Shown piece by piece: positions 24,550 through 32,773 of a DNA stretch of 64,000 nucleotides. The notes beneath the pieces were generated by a model, which was given only the letters and a program-made list of their open reading frames with translations, ran no database searches and had not been told where the DNA came from. The DNA is from DATJPY01 sp035506135 (GTDB lineage: Bacteria; Myxococcota_A; UBA9160; PR03). The stretch lies in assembly GCA_035506135.1 (NCBI GenBank), contig DATJPY010000031.1:135263-199262 (forward strand), given 5' to 3'. Position 1 is the stretch's first letter, and each line of letters begins with the position of its first letter. The position numbers were made by a program, and so were the translations under genes.

Positions 24550-26022
24550 ATGCCGAGAGCCGTCCTCCTCGCCCTGCTCGTCGCAGCGAGCGCGGCGACA
24601 CCGGCCGCCGCTGCGACCTACGACGTGGGCCCAGGCCAGCCGCTCGCCACCATCGGTGCCGTGCCGTGGGCGACGCTCGGGCCGGGCGACCTGGTGCAGA
24701 TCCACTGGCAGGCGCAGCCCTACCGCGAGAAGTGGGTGATCGACCGCTCGGGCACGGCGCTCGCCCCGATCGTGGTGCGCGGCGTGCTCGGGCCGGGCGG
24801 CGAGCGGCCGGTCGTCTCCGGCGACGGCGCCACGACGCCGGCCCCGCTCGATTTCTGGGGCGAGGAGCGCGGCGTCATCAAGGTCGGCGGCTCCAACGTG
24901 CCCGCCGACTCGCTGCCCTCGTGGATCGTGATCGAGAACCTCGACGTGCGCTCGGGCTACGCAGGCTACAGCTTCACCAACGACCAGGGCGCACAGCAGA
25001 GCTACGCGGAGAACGCCGCCTCGATCTACGTCGAGAAGGCGCAGCATCTCGTGATCCGGAACTGCGTCATCAGCGACTCCGGCAACGGGCTCTTCATCGG
25101 CGCCTTCGACGGCGACACGCAGGACATGCTGATCGAGGACAACTGGATCTACGGCAACGGCAACGCCGCCAGCGCCTTCGAGCACAATACCTACACCGAG
25201 GCGCTCGGGATCACCTATCAGGGCAACCGCTTCGGGCCGCTGCGCGCGGGCGCGCTGGGCAACAACCTGAAGGACCGCTCGGCGGGATTGGTCGTCCGCT
25301 ACAACTGGATCGAGGGCGGCAACCGCGAGCTCGACCTCGTCGACGCCGAGGACAGCATGGTGCTCGTCGACGACCCCAGCTACCACACGACCTTCGTCTA
25401 CGGCAACGTGCTGATCGAGCCGGACGGCAACGACAACAGCCAGATCGCCCACTACGGCGGCGACAGCGGCGACGAGACCATCTACCGCAAGGGCACGCTC
25501 TACTTCTACGCCAACACGCTGGTCTCGACCCGCAGCGGCAACACCACGCTGCTGCGGCTCTCGACGAACGACGAGTCCGCCGACGTGCGCGACAACATCC
25601 TCTACGTCACGGCCTCGGGCGGCGCGCTCGCGATGCTCGACTCCGACGGCGCGCTCGCGATGACCCACAACTGGCTCAAGCCCGGCTGGGTCTCGAGTCA
25701 CGGCGGGCTCGGCGGCACGATCGACGACGACGGAACCAGCGTGCTGGGCGCGTCGCCCGGCTTCGCCGACGCGGCCTCGCAGGACTTCCACCTGCTGCCG
25801 ACCTCGGCCGCCGTCGACGCGGGCACTGCGCTCGCCGCCGCGGTGCTGCCGGCCAACGGGGTGACGCGGGAGTACGTCGAGCACCAGGCGGGGGAGCCGC
25901 GGCCCGTCGTCGGTCCCCTCGACCTCGGAGCCTTCGAGGTACCGGAGCCCGACGCAGCCGCTCGCTCGGCCGCGGTGCTGGTCGCGCTCGTTTCGCTCTC
26001 CATGCTTCGCCGTCGCGGCTGA
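24550..26022 (+). CDS. PEP-CTERM right-handed beta-helix protein
   Basis: 490 residues. Signal peptide 1-22 (LLALLVAASAATPAAA). The body is rich in Asn/Asp turns and short strands (LVIRNCVISDSGNGLFIG, MLIEDNWIYGNGNAAS, VRYNWIEGGNRELDL), the pattern of a right-handed parallel beta-helix such as pectate-lyase-like surface proteins. The C-terminus is a complete PEP-CTERM signal: VPEP at 464-467, a hydrophobic stretch AAVLVALVSLSML, and RRRG. Exosortase (EpsH) cuts and anchors such proteins in the outer envelope. No exosortase gene is in the window. GGGAG lies before the ATG. Likely binds or cleaves an extracellular polysaccharide (inference). Confidence 0.85.
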   Translation: MPRAVLLALLVAASAATPAAAATYDVGPGQPLATIGAVPWATLGPGDLVQIHWQAQPYREKWVIDRSGTALAPIVVRGVLGPGGERPVVSGDGATTPAPLDFWGEERGVIKVGGSNVPADSLPSWIVIENLDVRSGYAGYSFTNDQGAQQSYAENAASIYVEKAQHLVIRNCVISDSGNGLFIGAFDGDTQDMLIEDNWIYGNGNAASAFEHNTYTEALGITYQGNRFGPLRAGALGNNLKDRSAGLVVRYNWIEGGNRELDLVDAEDSMVLVDDPSYHTTFVYGNVLIEPDGNDNSQIAHYGGDSGDETIYRKGTLYFYANTLVSTRSGNTTLLRLSTNDESADVRDNILYVTASGGALAMLDSDGALAMTHNWLKPGWVSSHGGLGGTIDDDGTSVLGASPGFADAASQDFHLLPTSAAVDAGTALAAAVLPANGVTREYVEHQAGEPRPVVGPLDLGAFEVPEPDAAARSAAVLVALVSLSMLRRRG

Positions 26023-26045
26023 CCGCCCGCTACCCTCGGCCTCGC

Positions 26046-26843
26046 ATGAAGCTCCTCGCGCTCGACTTCGACGGCGTGATCGCGGACTCGGCACCCGAGG
26101 CGTTCGCGGTGGCGACGCGCACCTTCTGCGAGCTGCGTCCCGACACGGCGCTGCGTCATGCGGACGAGCGGGGGCTCTACCGCGACTTCCTCGCGCTGAT
26201 GCCGCTCGGCAATCGCGCCGAGGACTACGGGGCGGCGCTTGCGGCGATCGAGGTGGGCGCGGCGGTGCCCGACCAGGCCGCATACGACGCCTTCCGCGCG
26301 TCGCTCGACCCGCGCTGGCTGCGCCAGTACCACCAGCGCTTCTACCGGGTGCGCGACGCGCTCTCGGAGGCCGACCGCGCGGCGTGGCTCGCGCTGCTGC
26401 GCCCATATCCCGATCTGGTGTCGCTGCTCCGCCGGCGCGCCGGGAGCGCTCGCTACGCGATCGCTACCGCCAAGGACCGGCGCTCCGTCGCGATCCTGCT
26501 CGCCGAGTGGGGCATCGCCGACCTCTTCGCGTCCGACGCGATCCTCGACAAGGAGACCGGCGTCGCGAAGACCGCGCATCTCGAGCACCTGTCGCGGGCG
26601 TTCGGCGTCGATCCGCCCGAGATCACGTTCGTCGACGACAAGGTCAACCACCTGGAGGCGGCGGCCCCCCTCGGCGTGCGATGCGCGCTCGCGGCGTGGG
26701 GCTACAACGGACCGCGCGAGCACGCGCTGGCGCGCGCGCGCGGCTACCTGGTCTGCACGCTCGCGAATCTCGAGTCGCAGCTCTTCGATCGCGGGGTTGG
26801 CGGTGGAGCTGCGAGCGGGTGGGGAGACCGGGGCTTGACATGA
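26046..26843 (+). CDS. HAD-superfamily hydrolase
   Basis: 265 residues. Motif I LDFDGVIADS has both catalytic Asps (D7, D9); motif II is TAKD near residue 141; motif III FVDDKVNHLEAA near 198-209. The large helical cap after motif I fits a phosphoglycolate-phosphatase-like HAD. The last 20 residues are Gly/Ser-rich and may be disordered. The ATG at 26046 is the natural start; the long frame upstream is antisense-like noise over the PEP-CTERM gene. It follows that gene by 23 bases, possibly on the same transcript. Substrate unknown. Confidence 0.82.
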   Translation: MKLLALDFDGVIADSAPEAFAVATRTFCELRPDTALRHADERGLYRDFLALMPLGNRAEDYGAALAAIEVGAAVPDQAAYDAFRASLDPRWLRQYHQRFYRVRDALSEADRAAWLALLRPYPDLVSLLRRRAGSARYAIATAKDRRSVAILLAEWGIADLFASDAILDKETGVAKTAHLEHLSRAFGVDPPEITFVDDKVNHLEAAAPLGVRCALAAWGYNGPREHALARARGYLVCTLANLESQLFDRGVGGGAASGWGDRGLT

Positions 26844-26890
26844 GACGCCGGATGGCGCACACGGGCCCACGCAGCCGCGGAGGTGAGACG

Positions 26891-27448
26891 ATGAGCCAGG
26901 CCGGCGTCCAGCACGAGGTCGCTACTCCTGACTCCGCCAGCAGCACGTTCGGCCAGCGCATGCTCGGCGCCGCGCGGCTCGACGGCGCCACCTTCGACGA
27001 GATCGCGCGCAGCCCGAACGCGCTGGGGCAGGCCGCCGCAGTCGTGGCGCTGGCCGCCGTGGCGAGCTCGTTCGCATCGCCGGAGCGCACCACGACGCTC
27101 ACCGCCGTCTTCGGCGCGCTGGCGATCGCGAGCGCCTGGCTGCTCGGCGCGGGGCTCCTCTGGGTGGGGGCGCGGCAGCAGGTCCCGTACGCGATGCTGC
27201 TCCGCACCGTGGGCTTCGCCATGACGCCGCTCACGCTCGTCGTCCTCGAAGTCGTTCCGCTCGGCCCGGGTCGCTACGTGGTCGCCCTGCTCTCAACGGC
27301 TCTCTTCGTGGCGGCGCTGGTGGTCGGAACGCGCCAGGCCCTTCGCGTGTCGGTCGGAACTGCCGCGCTCCTCTGCGCCCCCTTGCTCATCTTGTGCGTG
27401 CTGCTTCCGGCCATGCTCCAGTACCTCGCCTCCCTGTTGGGCGTCTGA
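26891..27448 (+). CDS. YIP1-family-like membrane protein
   Basis: 185 residues. A soluble N-terminal stretch of about 45 residues is followed by five predicted membrane segments: near 48-64, 70-94, 108-124, 128-144 and 155-180. The motif RTVGFAMTPLTLVVLEVVPLG resembles the bacterial YIP1 family (integral membrane proteins of unknown function). RBS-like GGAGGTGAG precedes the ATG at 26891. Preceded by a HAD gene and followed by the Nfu gene, both on the same strand. No catalytic residues visible. Confidence 0.65.
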   Translation: MSQAGVQHEVATPDSASSTFGQRMLGAARLDGATFDEIARSPNALGQAAAVVALAAVASSFASPERTTTLTAVFGALAIASAWLLGAGLLWVGARQQVPYAMLLRTVGFAMTPLTLVVLEVVPLGPGRYVVALLSTALFVAALVVGTRQALRVSVGTAALLCAPLLILCVLLPAMLQYLASLLGV

Positions 27449-27511
27449 CGGCGCACACGCCGCTGTGCCTTGGCGCCGGCGGGCGGGCGCCCTACCTTTC
27501 GCGCCGCCGCC

Positions 27512-28069
27512 ATGGACCTCGACTTCCACCTGCACGCAGAGCGAACCCCGAACCCGAACAGCGTGAAGTGGGTGCTCTCGAAGCCCCTGGTCGACGCGGG
27601 TCGCAGCGCGCACTTCGAGGCGTCGCCGAGCCCGGCGCTCTCGCCCCTGGCCGCGCGCCTGTTCGCCGTGGACGGCGTGGTGGGCGTCTTCCTGGCCCGC
27701 AACTTCGTCACCGTGACCAAGCGCGAGGAGCTCGAGTGGCCGGCGCTCGCGCAGCCGCTGGTCGACGTGCTGAAGGCGTTCGCCGCGAGCGGGGAGACTG
27801 CCCTTGGCCCCGACTTCGACGGCCAGCGTGCCGAGTCGGAGAGCGAGGTCGAGCTGCGCATCCAGCGCATCCTCGACGAGGAGATCCGGCCCTACGTGGC
27901 GCAGGATGGCGGCGACGTCATCTTCGCGGGCTTCCGCGACGGACGCGTCGAGCTGTACCTGCAGGGCTCGTGCAGCGGCTGCCCGAGCTCGCTCGCGACG
28001 CTGAAGCTCGGCATCGAGAGCCGGCTGCGCGAGGCCGTGCCCGAGGTCGAGGAGGTGGTGGCGGTCTGA
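27512..28069 (+). CDS. Nfu-type iron-sulfur cluster carrier
   Basis: 185 residues. N-terminal Nfu_N domain (about 5-90), recognisable from ERTPNPNSVKWVLSKPL, and a C-terminal NifU-like domain with VAQDGGDVIFAGFRDGRVELYLQGSC and the cluster-binding C154-S-G-C157. Nfu proteins carry [4Fe-4S] clusters from the assembly scaffold to target enzymes in the cytosol. Length and domain order match mitochondrial-type Nfu1 and its bacterial relatives. The ATG at 27512 begins directly before the Nfu_N homology. The cysteine-rich aldo/keto reductase and heme/cytochrome genes in this window could be clients, but no direct linkage is visible. Confidence 0.9.
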   Translation: MDLDFHLHAERTPNPNSVKWVLSKPLVDAGRSAHFEASPSPALSPLAARLFAVDGVVGVFLARNFVTVTKREELEWPALAQPLVDVLKAFAASGETALGPDFDGQRAESESEVELRIQRILDEEIRPYVAQDGGDVIFAGFRDGRVELYLQGSCSGCPSSLATLKLGIESRLREAVPEVEEVVAV

Positions 28070-28100
28070 GGCCATCGAAGCAGGCAGCCTCGTGCGCCGT

Positions 28101-28163
28101 CCCCCCGGTCGCGCGGGCGTTCAGGTCGGTGCCCGAGCGGCCGACGAGAGACTGACCGGGGGG
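28101..28163 (+). promoter_or_regulatory. inverted repeat that can bury the ribosome site of the next gene
   Basis: CCCCCCGGTC (28101-28110) is perfectly complementary to GACCGGGGGG (28154-28163). The right arm overlaps the G-rich ribosome-binding region (GGGGGGAA, 28158-28165) of the GTG start at 28169. Inside the 43-base loop GTCGG and CCGAC (about 28125-28145) can form a second stem. A folded leader that blocks initiation is a reasonable reading; no known riboswitch class is recognised. Confidence 0.45.
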
Positions 28164-28168
28164 AATCC

Positions 28169-29710
28169 GTGTACCGAAGATCGATCAGGGGCCCAGCCGC
28201 GGCGGATGCCCGCGGCCGCCTCGAGCTGCGCCGCCGGCGCATGACCCGGCGCGGGCGCCTCACCATGGCCGTCCTGCTCGCGATGGGCTTCGCCTCGGGC
28301 TGGTGGGCAGCCCAGCAGGTCGCAGCCTCGATGGCGCGCCCCGATTCCACCGAGCTCGTGGTGGCGGCGGCCTCCGGGGACAAGCAAGCCGCCGCGCCCG
28401 CTCCGCAGGCCCAGGCTCCCCAGGCCGCGTCGCCGCCCGCCGCCGCGGCGCCGGTGGAGCCGCCGGCACCGAGCGCGGCTGCGCAGCTCGCGCGCATCGC
28501 GCCGAGCGAGCCTCCCTCCGCCGGGATGCCGGTGCCCGTCCCGCCCGAGCCGCCGGCGGTGCCCGACGAGATCCTGGGCCGTCTCCCGCCCACGGCGCGC
28601 GGTGCCGCGGCCCCGGCGGTCGCGGGCGAGCACGTGGTCGAGCGCGTTCCTGCCCCGGCTGGCGCCGCCGAGATCCAGGGTCCGCTCGAGGTCGAGTACA
28701 CGCTCGATCCCCGGCTCAACGGCCGCGTGGCGGAGATCCTGCGCCGGCAGCAGGTCGAGCTCGCCCACGTGATCGTGCTCGACCCGAACGACGGGCGCGT
28801 CCTCGCCTACGTGTCGACCGACCCCACCTCGTTCCCCGCCACACGCGCCTACCCGATGGCGTCGCTGATGAAGGTGGTGACGGCGGCCGCCGTGCTGCAG
28901 CGCGATCCCGACGTGACGCAGCGGCCGTGCGTGTTCGTCGGCAGCCCGTACCACCTGACTGCGAGCCTGCTCAACCCGCCGCGTTACGGTCACATCGCGA
29001 CCTTCGAGCACGCGCTCGCGACCTCCAACAACCAGTGCTTCGCGCAGCTCGCCGTCCACGAGCTCGGCGCCTCCTCGGTGATCGACGAGCTACACCGCCT
29101 CGGCGTGCTCGAATCGCCGGCACCGGGCCACCCGAGCGGCGAGCTCGATCCGGTCGAGACGCCGCTCGATCTGGGCGAGCTCGGCTCGGGCCTCGCCGGA
29201 ACGCGCATCGCGCCGCTCACCGCGGCGCGCCTGGCGGCGACGCTTGCGGACGGGCGCATCGTGGCACCGCGCTGGATCGCGCGCGTCACCGACGCGAGCG
29301 GTCTCGCGCTCGCGCTGCCGGGTGCGCTGCAGCCGCGCCCCGCGCTCGATATGCAGACCACGCGCTCGCTGCGCGACATGCTGGTCGAGACCACCGAGAG
29401 CGGGACGGCGAGCCGCGGCTTCCATCCGGGCGGCCGGGCGATGCTCGGTCCCATCCGCGTCGCCGGAAAGACCGGAAGCCTGAACGGGACCGACCCGGGC
29501 GGCCGCTACGAGTGGTTCATCGGCGTCGCGCCGGCCGACGATCCGCGCGTCGCCGTGGCGGCGCTCGTCGTGAACCGCGGGCGCTGGCGGCGGAGCGCAT
29601 CGCACCTCGCAGCCGAGGTGCTGCAGGCGGTGTTCTGCAGCGACGGCGTGTGCCGGGACGAGGGCCGGCGCAGCGCGCTCCGCGCCGGGCGCGCGTCCCA
29701 CTCGGGCTAG
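28169..29710 (+). CDS. penicillin-binding-protein-like transpeptidase/serine enzyme, membrane anchored
   Basis: 513 residues from a GTG. Topology: basic cytoplasmic tail, one membrane helix (about 33-50), a Pro/Ala-rich linker (75-135), then a periplasmic penicillin-binding domain. The three active-site motifs are present: S232-L-M-K235, S286-N-N288 and K434-T-G436. It acts on peptidoglycan stem peptides as a DD-transpeptidase or carboxypeptidase, or could be a beta-lactamase relative. It lacks the usual N-terminal dimerisation module of class B PBPs. The ribosome site can be masked by the inverted repeat at 28101-28163. Confidence 0.85.
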   Translation: MYRRSIRGPAAADARGRLELRRRRMTRRGRLTMAVLLAMGFASGWWAAQQVAASMARPDSTELVVAAASGDKQAAAPAPQAQAPQAASPPAAAAPVEPPAPSAAAQLARIAPSEPPSAGMPVPVPPEPPAVPDEILGRLPPTARGAAAPAVAGEHVVERVPAPAGAAEIQGPLEVEYTLDPRLNGRVAEILRRQQVELAHVIVLDPNDGRVLAYVSTDPTSFPATRAYPMASLMKVVTAAAVLQRDPDVTQRPCVFVGSPYHLTASLLNPPRYGHIATFEHALATSNNQCFAQLAVHELGASSVIDELHRLGVLESPAPGHPSGELDPVETPLDLGELGSGLAGTRIAPLTAARLAATLADGRIVAPRWIARVTDASGLALALPGALQPRPALDMQTTRSLRDMLVETTESGTASRGFHPGGRAMLGPIRVAGKTGSLNGTDPGGRYEWFIGVAPADDPRVAVAALVVNRGRWRRSASHLAAEVLQAVFCSDGVCRDEGRRSALRAGRASHSG

Positions 29711-29719
29711 CCCGGAGCT

Positions 29720-29830
29720 CTATCCGCGGCGCGACTGCGTGCGGGCGGCCTTGCGGCGCTCGACCTGGCGCTTGCGCTGGATGGCGCGCGCGTGGCGCTT
29801 CCGCTTCTGCTTGCTCTTGCTGCGCGCCAT
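29720..29830 (-). CDS. 36-residue highly basic protein
   Basis: ATG at 29830 to TAG at 29720-29722. The product starts MARSKSKQKRKRHARA and has about 18 Lys/Arg residues of 36, no acidic run and no hydrophobic segment, so it is likely to bind RNA, DNA or the ribosome. Unlike random frames here it has a good promoter of its own on the same strand (29859-29887). It fills the space between the convergent PBP-like gene and the PilZ gene. A 12-base palindrome CGGGCTAGCCCG (29703-29714) lies just past its stop. No family name is known to me. Confidence 0.6.
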   Translation of the reverse strand: MARSKSKQKRKRHARAIQRKRQVERRKAARTQSRRG

Positions 29831-29858
29831 CGGCGACCCCGCGTCTGGAAGAGGCGGA

Positions 29859-29887
29859 TTTGTACCAGAGCGCGCGCGCCTTGTCAG
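29859..29887 (-). promoter_or_regulatory. sigma-70-type promoter for the 36-residue basic protein
   Basis: Read on the minus strand: CTGACA (29887-29882), a 17-base spacer, then TACAAA (29864-29859). Both boxes match consensus at four or five of six positions and the spacing is ideal. It lies between the PilZ gene stop (29897) and the small gene start (29830), so it would make a leader of about 20 bases. Confidence 0.5.
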
Positions 29888-29896
29888 GATCGGCGC

Positions 29897-31147
29897 CTAG
29901 ACGATCTCGGAGACGACCGTGCCGAGCGCGCCGGACTCGCCGTCGCCGAGGCACTCGACGGGCGGCAGCGCTGCGACCAGGCGCTCCAGGCGGGCGGCGA
30001 TCTCGTCGTCGATCTCCTCGAAGCGGAGGGCCATTCCCTGCTCGCCGTCGTCGCGCGCGACCGCGGCCACCACCACCACGGGCGTCACGAGCGCGGCGTC
30101 GTAGAGCGCGATGCGCAGCCGCTGCCCGACTCGCAGCTCGGGGTGGTGGCCGATGCGCATGCCGCCGAGGCTCAGGTCGTGCCCGATCAGCATCCGGTGC
30201 ATGGCCTCCTCGGCGGCGGCGATGACGCGGCGCTCGTAGTGGACGCGCGGGAAGCGGCGCCGATCGCGAGGGGCCCGCTGCGCCGCGGGCGGCGGTGCGG
30301 GCCCGCGCGGCGCGCTGTCCGTGCGCGCGGCGGTCGCCTTGGCGCCGGCCGGCGCCTTCTCGACCACCGGCTCGGTGCCCGGCGTGCGCGTCTTCGCCGC
30401 GCGCGCGGCGCGCCGCTTGCGCGGCGGCGCGGGCTCGCTCGCCTCGGCGTGCGCCGAGGGCTCGAGGGCCTGGGCGTGTGCGGCCAGCGCGCGCTCGAGC
30501 CGCTCGCGGTCGCAGTCGGGCATCGAGGAGAACTGCACGGCGACGCTGTAGCAGCCGTCGAGCGGTGAGCTCTTGTCGGCGACACAGCGCACCACCCGCC
30601 CCGACAGCGCCATGGTGTCGTCGCCGGCGAGCTGCGCCGGCAGGTGGAGCGTGAGCTTCGAGCTCTCGGCCACCGCGCGGTCGGTGAGCAGCCGGCAGCC
30701 GTGGCTCGAGAGATCGACCAGCAGCGCCTCGCGCCGCCGCAGGCCCGAGCGCACCGAGACGTCGAAGCCGACCGGCACGCGCGGCTCGCGGCGCCGCTCC
30801 TCGCCGCGGTAGAGCGCGCGCAGAAGCACCAGGCGCAGCGCCACGGCGTGCACCGGGCGCCGCACCAGGTAGGAGAAGCCCATCTTGCGCAGCGCGTTGC
30901 GGGCCGAGGTGGAGTCCTCGGACGTGACGGCGATGCGCACGGGCCGCTCGTCCGAGCCGAGCGGCCAGTTGCGGGCCAGGCCGGCGTGGCGGATCGTCGC
31001 GATGAAGAGGTCGCGGGGCGGCTCGAGCTGGCTCGGCACCGCGCCGCCGCGCAGGTGGGCGAACTCGACGCCGAGCTCGAGGAGGATCTCTCGCACCTCG
31101 TCGAGCTCGCCGTCGTCGACCACGACGACCGGGAAGTGGGCGCCCAT
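29897..31147 (-). CDS. receiver-like domain plus two PilZ domains (c-di-GMP effector)
   Basis: 416 residues. Residues 1-112 resemble a degenerate CheY receiver (VVVVDDGELDEV, ITSEDST-like region, FSYLVRRPVH). The first PilZ domain follows with RRREPR (118-123) and DLSSHG (145-150). An Ala/Lys/Arg-rich linker (about 215-293) leads to a second PilZ domain with RRRFPR (296-301) and DLSLGG (324-329), the canonical RxxxR and (D/N)xSxxG c-di-GMP-binding motifs. Such proteins alter motility or polysaccharide output on binding c-di-GMP. A flagellar or pilus gene is not nearby. Single minus-strand gene. Confidence 0.85.
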   Translation of the reverse strand: MGAHFPVVVVDDGELDEVREILLELGVEFAHLRGGAVPSQLEPPRDLFIATIRHAGLARNWPLGSDERPVRIAVTSEDSTSARNALRKMGFSYLVRRPVHAVALRLVLLRALYRGEERRREPRVPVGFDVSVRSGLRRREALLVDLSSHGCRLLTDRAVAESSKLTLHLPAQLAGDDTMALSGRVVRCVADKSSPLDGCYSVAVQFSSMPDCDRERLERALAAHAQALEPSAHAEASEPAPPRKRRAARAAKTRTPGTEPVVEKAPAGAKATAARTDSAPRGPAPPPAAQRAPRDRRRFPRVHYERRVIAAAEEAMHRMLIGHDLSLGGMRIGHHPELRVGQRLRIALYDAALVTPVVVVAAVARDDGEQGMALRFEEIDDEIAARLERLVAALPPVECLGDGESGALGTVVSEIV

Positions 31148-31205
31148 GCTGGATCCTTCCAGGAGGCGGATCGGCCGACCCCGCGGGCGACTGAAGCGGG
31201 TGGCG

Positions 31206-31979
31206 CTAGCGGGGACCTGCGGGGCTTCCCGCCCGACGCGATCGCGTGATGGCGGCCAGACCGAGTCCCGCCGCAGCCAGGCCCCCGAGCAGGGCCAGCG
31301 GGGGATCGGCCGCGCGGAGGCCGGCCGCCGCCTCGAGCACCGCGATCCCGTTGTTCAGGGCGTGGGCCGTGATCGCGATCCGGATCGACCGGGCCGACCA
31401 CGCGAGCGCGCCGAGGTAGAGACCGAGCACCGCGGCGCCTGCCCCGTACGCCCAGTCGCCGTGGGCCGCGCCGAAGGCGAGCGCCGCGATGGCGATCGCG
31501 GCGGGCGCGCCGAGCCGCGGCTCGAGCCCGCGTTGCACGAGCCCCCGGAAGAACAGCTCCTCGCCGAAGGCGGAGCCGAGCGCCAGGACGGCGAGCGGGA
31601 CGCCGAGCGCGGCGGGAGCGAGCCCGCGAAGTGCCTCCTCGAATCGCGCGAGGTGGGGGCTCGGCGCGACGCCGCTCATCACGAGCACCGCGTCGCTCGC
31701 GTGGCTCGCGCCGAGCAGACCGACGATGCCGAGCGCCGCAGCGGTGCGCGAGAGTCGCCCGGGGCCGAGGCCGAGTCGCGACACGAGCGCTTCACGCGAG
31801 AGCGAGGCGCCGGCGGCCGCGGCGAGCGCGAGTCGCGACGCGGCATCGAGCGCGTCGACCGAGAGCGCGTCGGCGGGTGCGAGCGGGAGCGCGGCGATCG
31901 CCGCGGCGGCTCCCGCGACGAGCGGGATCGCGGCGGCGAAGGCGGCTGCGCGGCCCCATGATCGACCGGATCCGAGCAC
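31206..31979 (-). CDS. CPBP (CAAX-like) intramembrane metalloprotease
   Basis: 257 residues, about seven membrane segments. All three CPBP motifs are present: E140-E141-xxx-R145 (GEELFFRG), H173 (FGAAH) and H206-xxx-N210 (HALNN), which form the metalloprotease site in the membrane as in Rce1/Abi-type enzymes. Bacterial members cut signal or bacteriocin-immunity-related peptides. GTG at 31979 is chosen as it precedes the first hydrophobic segment; upstream frame would enter the divergent AlgH gene. 63 bases separate the two starts. Confidence 0.85.
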   Translation of the reverse strand: MLGSGRSWGRAAAFAAAIPLVAGAAAAIAALPLAPADALSVDALDAASRLALAAAAGASLSREALVSRLGLGPGRLSRTAAALGIVGLLGASHASDAVLVMSGVAPSPHLARFEEALRGLAPAALGVPLAVLALGSAFGEELFFRGLVQRGLEPRLGAPAAIAIAALAFGAAHGDWAYGAGAAVLGLYLGALAWSARSIRIAITAHALNNGIAVLEAAAGLRAADPPLALLGGLAAAGLGLAAITRSRRAGSPAGPR

Positions 31980-32042
31980 GCATCGAGCGTATCGAAGCGC
32001 CGCCGCAACGGGCGCGCAGAATGCGTCTGCTACCCTCGCCGC

Positions 32043-32612
32043 GTGCCGCCCTCGTCGCTCGCGCCGTCGCTGTTGCTCGCGATGCCCGACCTCGCGGACA
32101 CGAACTTCCGGCGCTCGGTCGTGCTGCTCGTGCACCACGACGAAGAGGGGACGATCGGCTTCGTGTTGAACCGGACCACCGACGTGACGGCGCACGATCT
32201 CTGCGAGTCGCTGCCCGAGCCGCTGCGGCTCGAGTGGTCCGGCGCGTCCGGGCATCCGGTGCACTGGGGCGGACCCGTCGCGGAGAACACCGGCTGGATC
32301 GTGACGGGAGACGGCGCGCTGGCCGGGCTCCCGGGCTCGACCGAGTTCGCCGAGCGCCTCCACTTCACCAGCTCGGTCGAAGGGCTGCGGCGCGTGGCGG
32401 CCCGCCCGCCGCAGCGCCTGCGCCTGTTCCTCGGCTACTCGGGCTGGGGCCCCGGCCAGCTCGAGGGCGAGCTCGCGCGCGGCTCGTGGGTCGTCGCGCC
32501 GCTCAGCACCGAGGCCGTCTTCGAGGTGTCCCCGGACACGCTCTGGGACCACGCGTGGGGGCTCCTGGGCGTCGATCCCGCGACGGTGATCTCGACGCCC
32601 GGCGTGCACTAG
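32043..32612 (+). CDS. YqgE/AlgH family protein
   Basis: 189 residues. Matches YqgE/AlgH: SLLLAMPDLADTNFRRSVVLLVHHDEEGTIGFVLNR (about 6-43), the GGPV motif (after HWGGPV), and FLGYSGWGPGQLEGEL. AlgH was linked to alginate regulation in Pseudomonas; the family is conserved in Gram-negatives but its biochemical role is not settled. Soluble, no signal peptide. GTG start. A hairpin (32695-32714) lies after the stop. Confidence 0.9.
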   Translation: MPPSSLAPSLLLAMPDLADTNFRRSVVLLVHHDEEGTIGFVLNRTTDVTAHDLCESLPEPLRLEWSGASGHPVHWGGPVAENTGWIVTGDGALAGLPGSTEFAERLHFTSSVEGLRRVAARPPQRLRLFLGYSGWGPGQLEGELARGSWVVAPLSTEAVFEVSPDTLWDHAWGLLGVDPATVISTPGVH

Positions 32613-32694
32613 CCGATGCCCTTCGCTCGTCTACGGCTCGCTGCCAGCTCGATGAACTCCGCTCGGCTTCGCCTCGCTGCGCGCTCCGCTTGCG

Positions 32695-32714
32695 GGCCGA
32701 CTCTCGAGTCGGCC
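32695..32714 (+). terminator. hairpin after the AlgH gene
   Basis: GGCCGACT and AGTCGGCC pair around a CTCG tetraloop, 83 bases after the AlgH stop. No T-tract follows. Downstream, TATACT (32748-32753) is a candidate -10 for the metallo-hydrolase gene, so the hairpin would separate two transcripts. Confidence 0.4.
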
Positions 32715-32773
32715 TGCTAGCCGGATCCTCTGCGCCTCGCCGGCGCGTATACTCCGCGCCGCGAAGGGGTCGA

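Noticed and set aside
26835..26863. TTGACA as a promoter for the YIP1-like gene
   Set aside because: The box lies in the end of the HAD coding region and no acceptable -10 follows at 15-19 bases.
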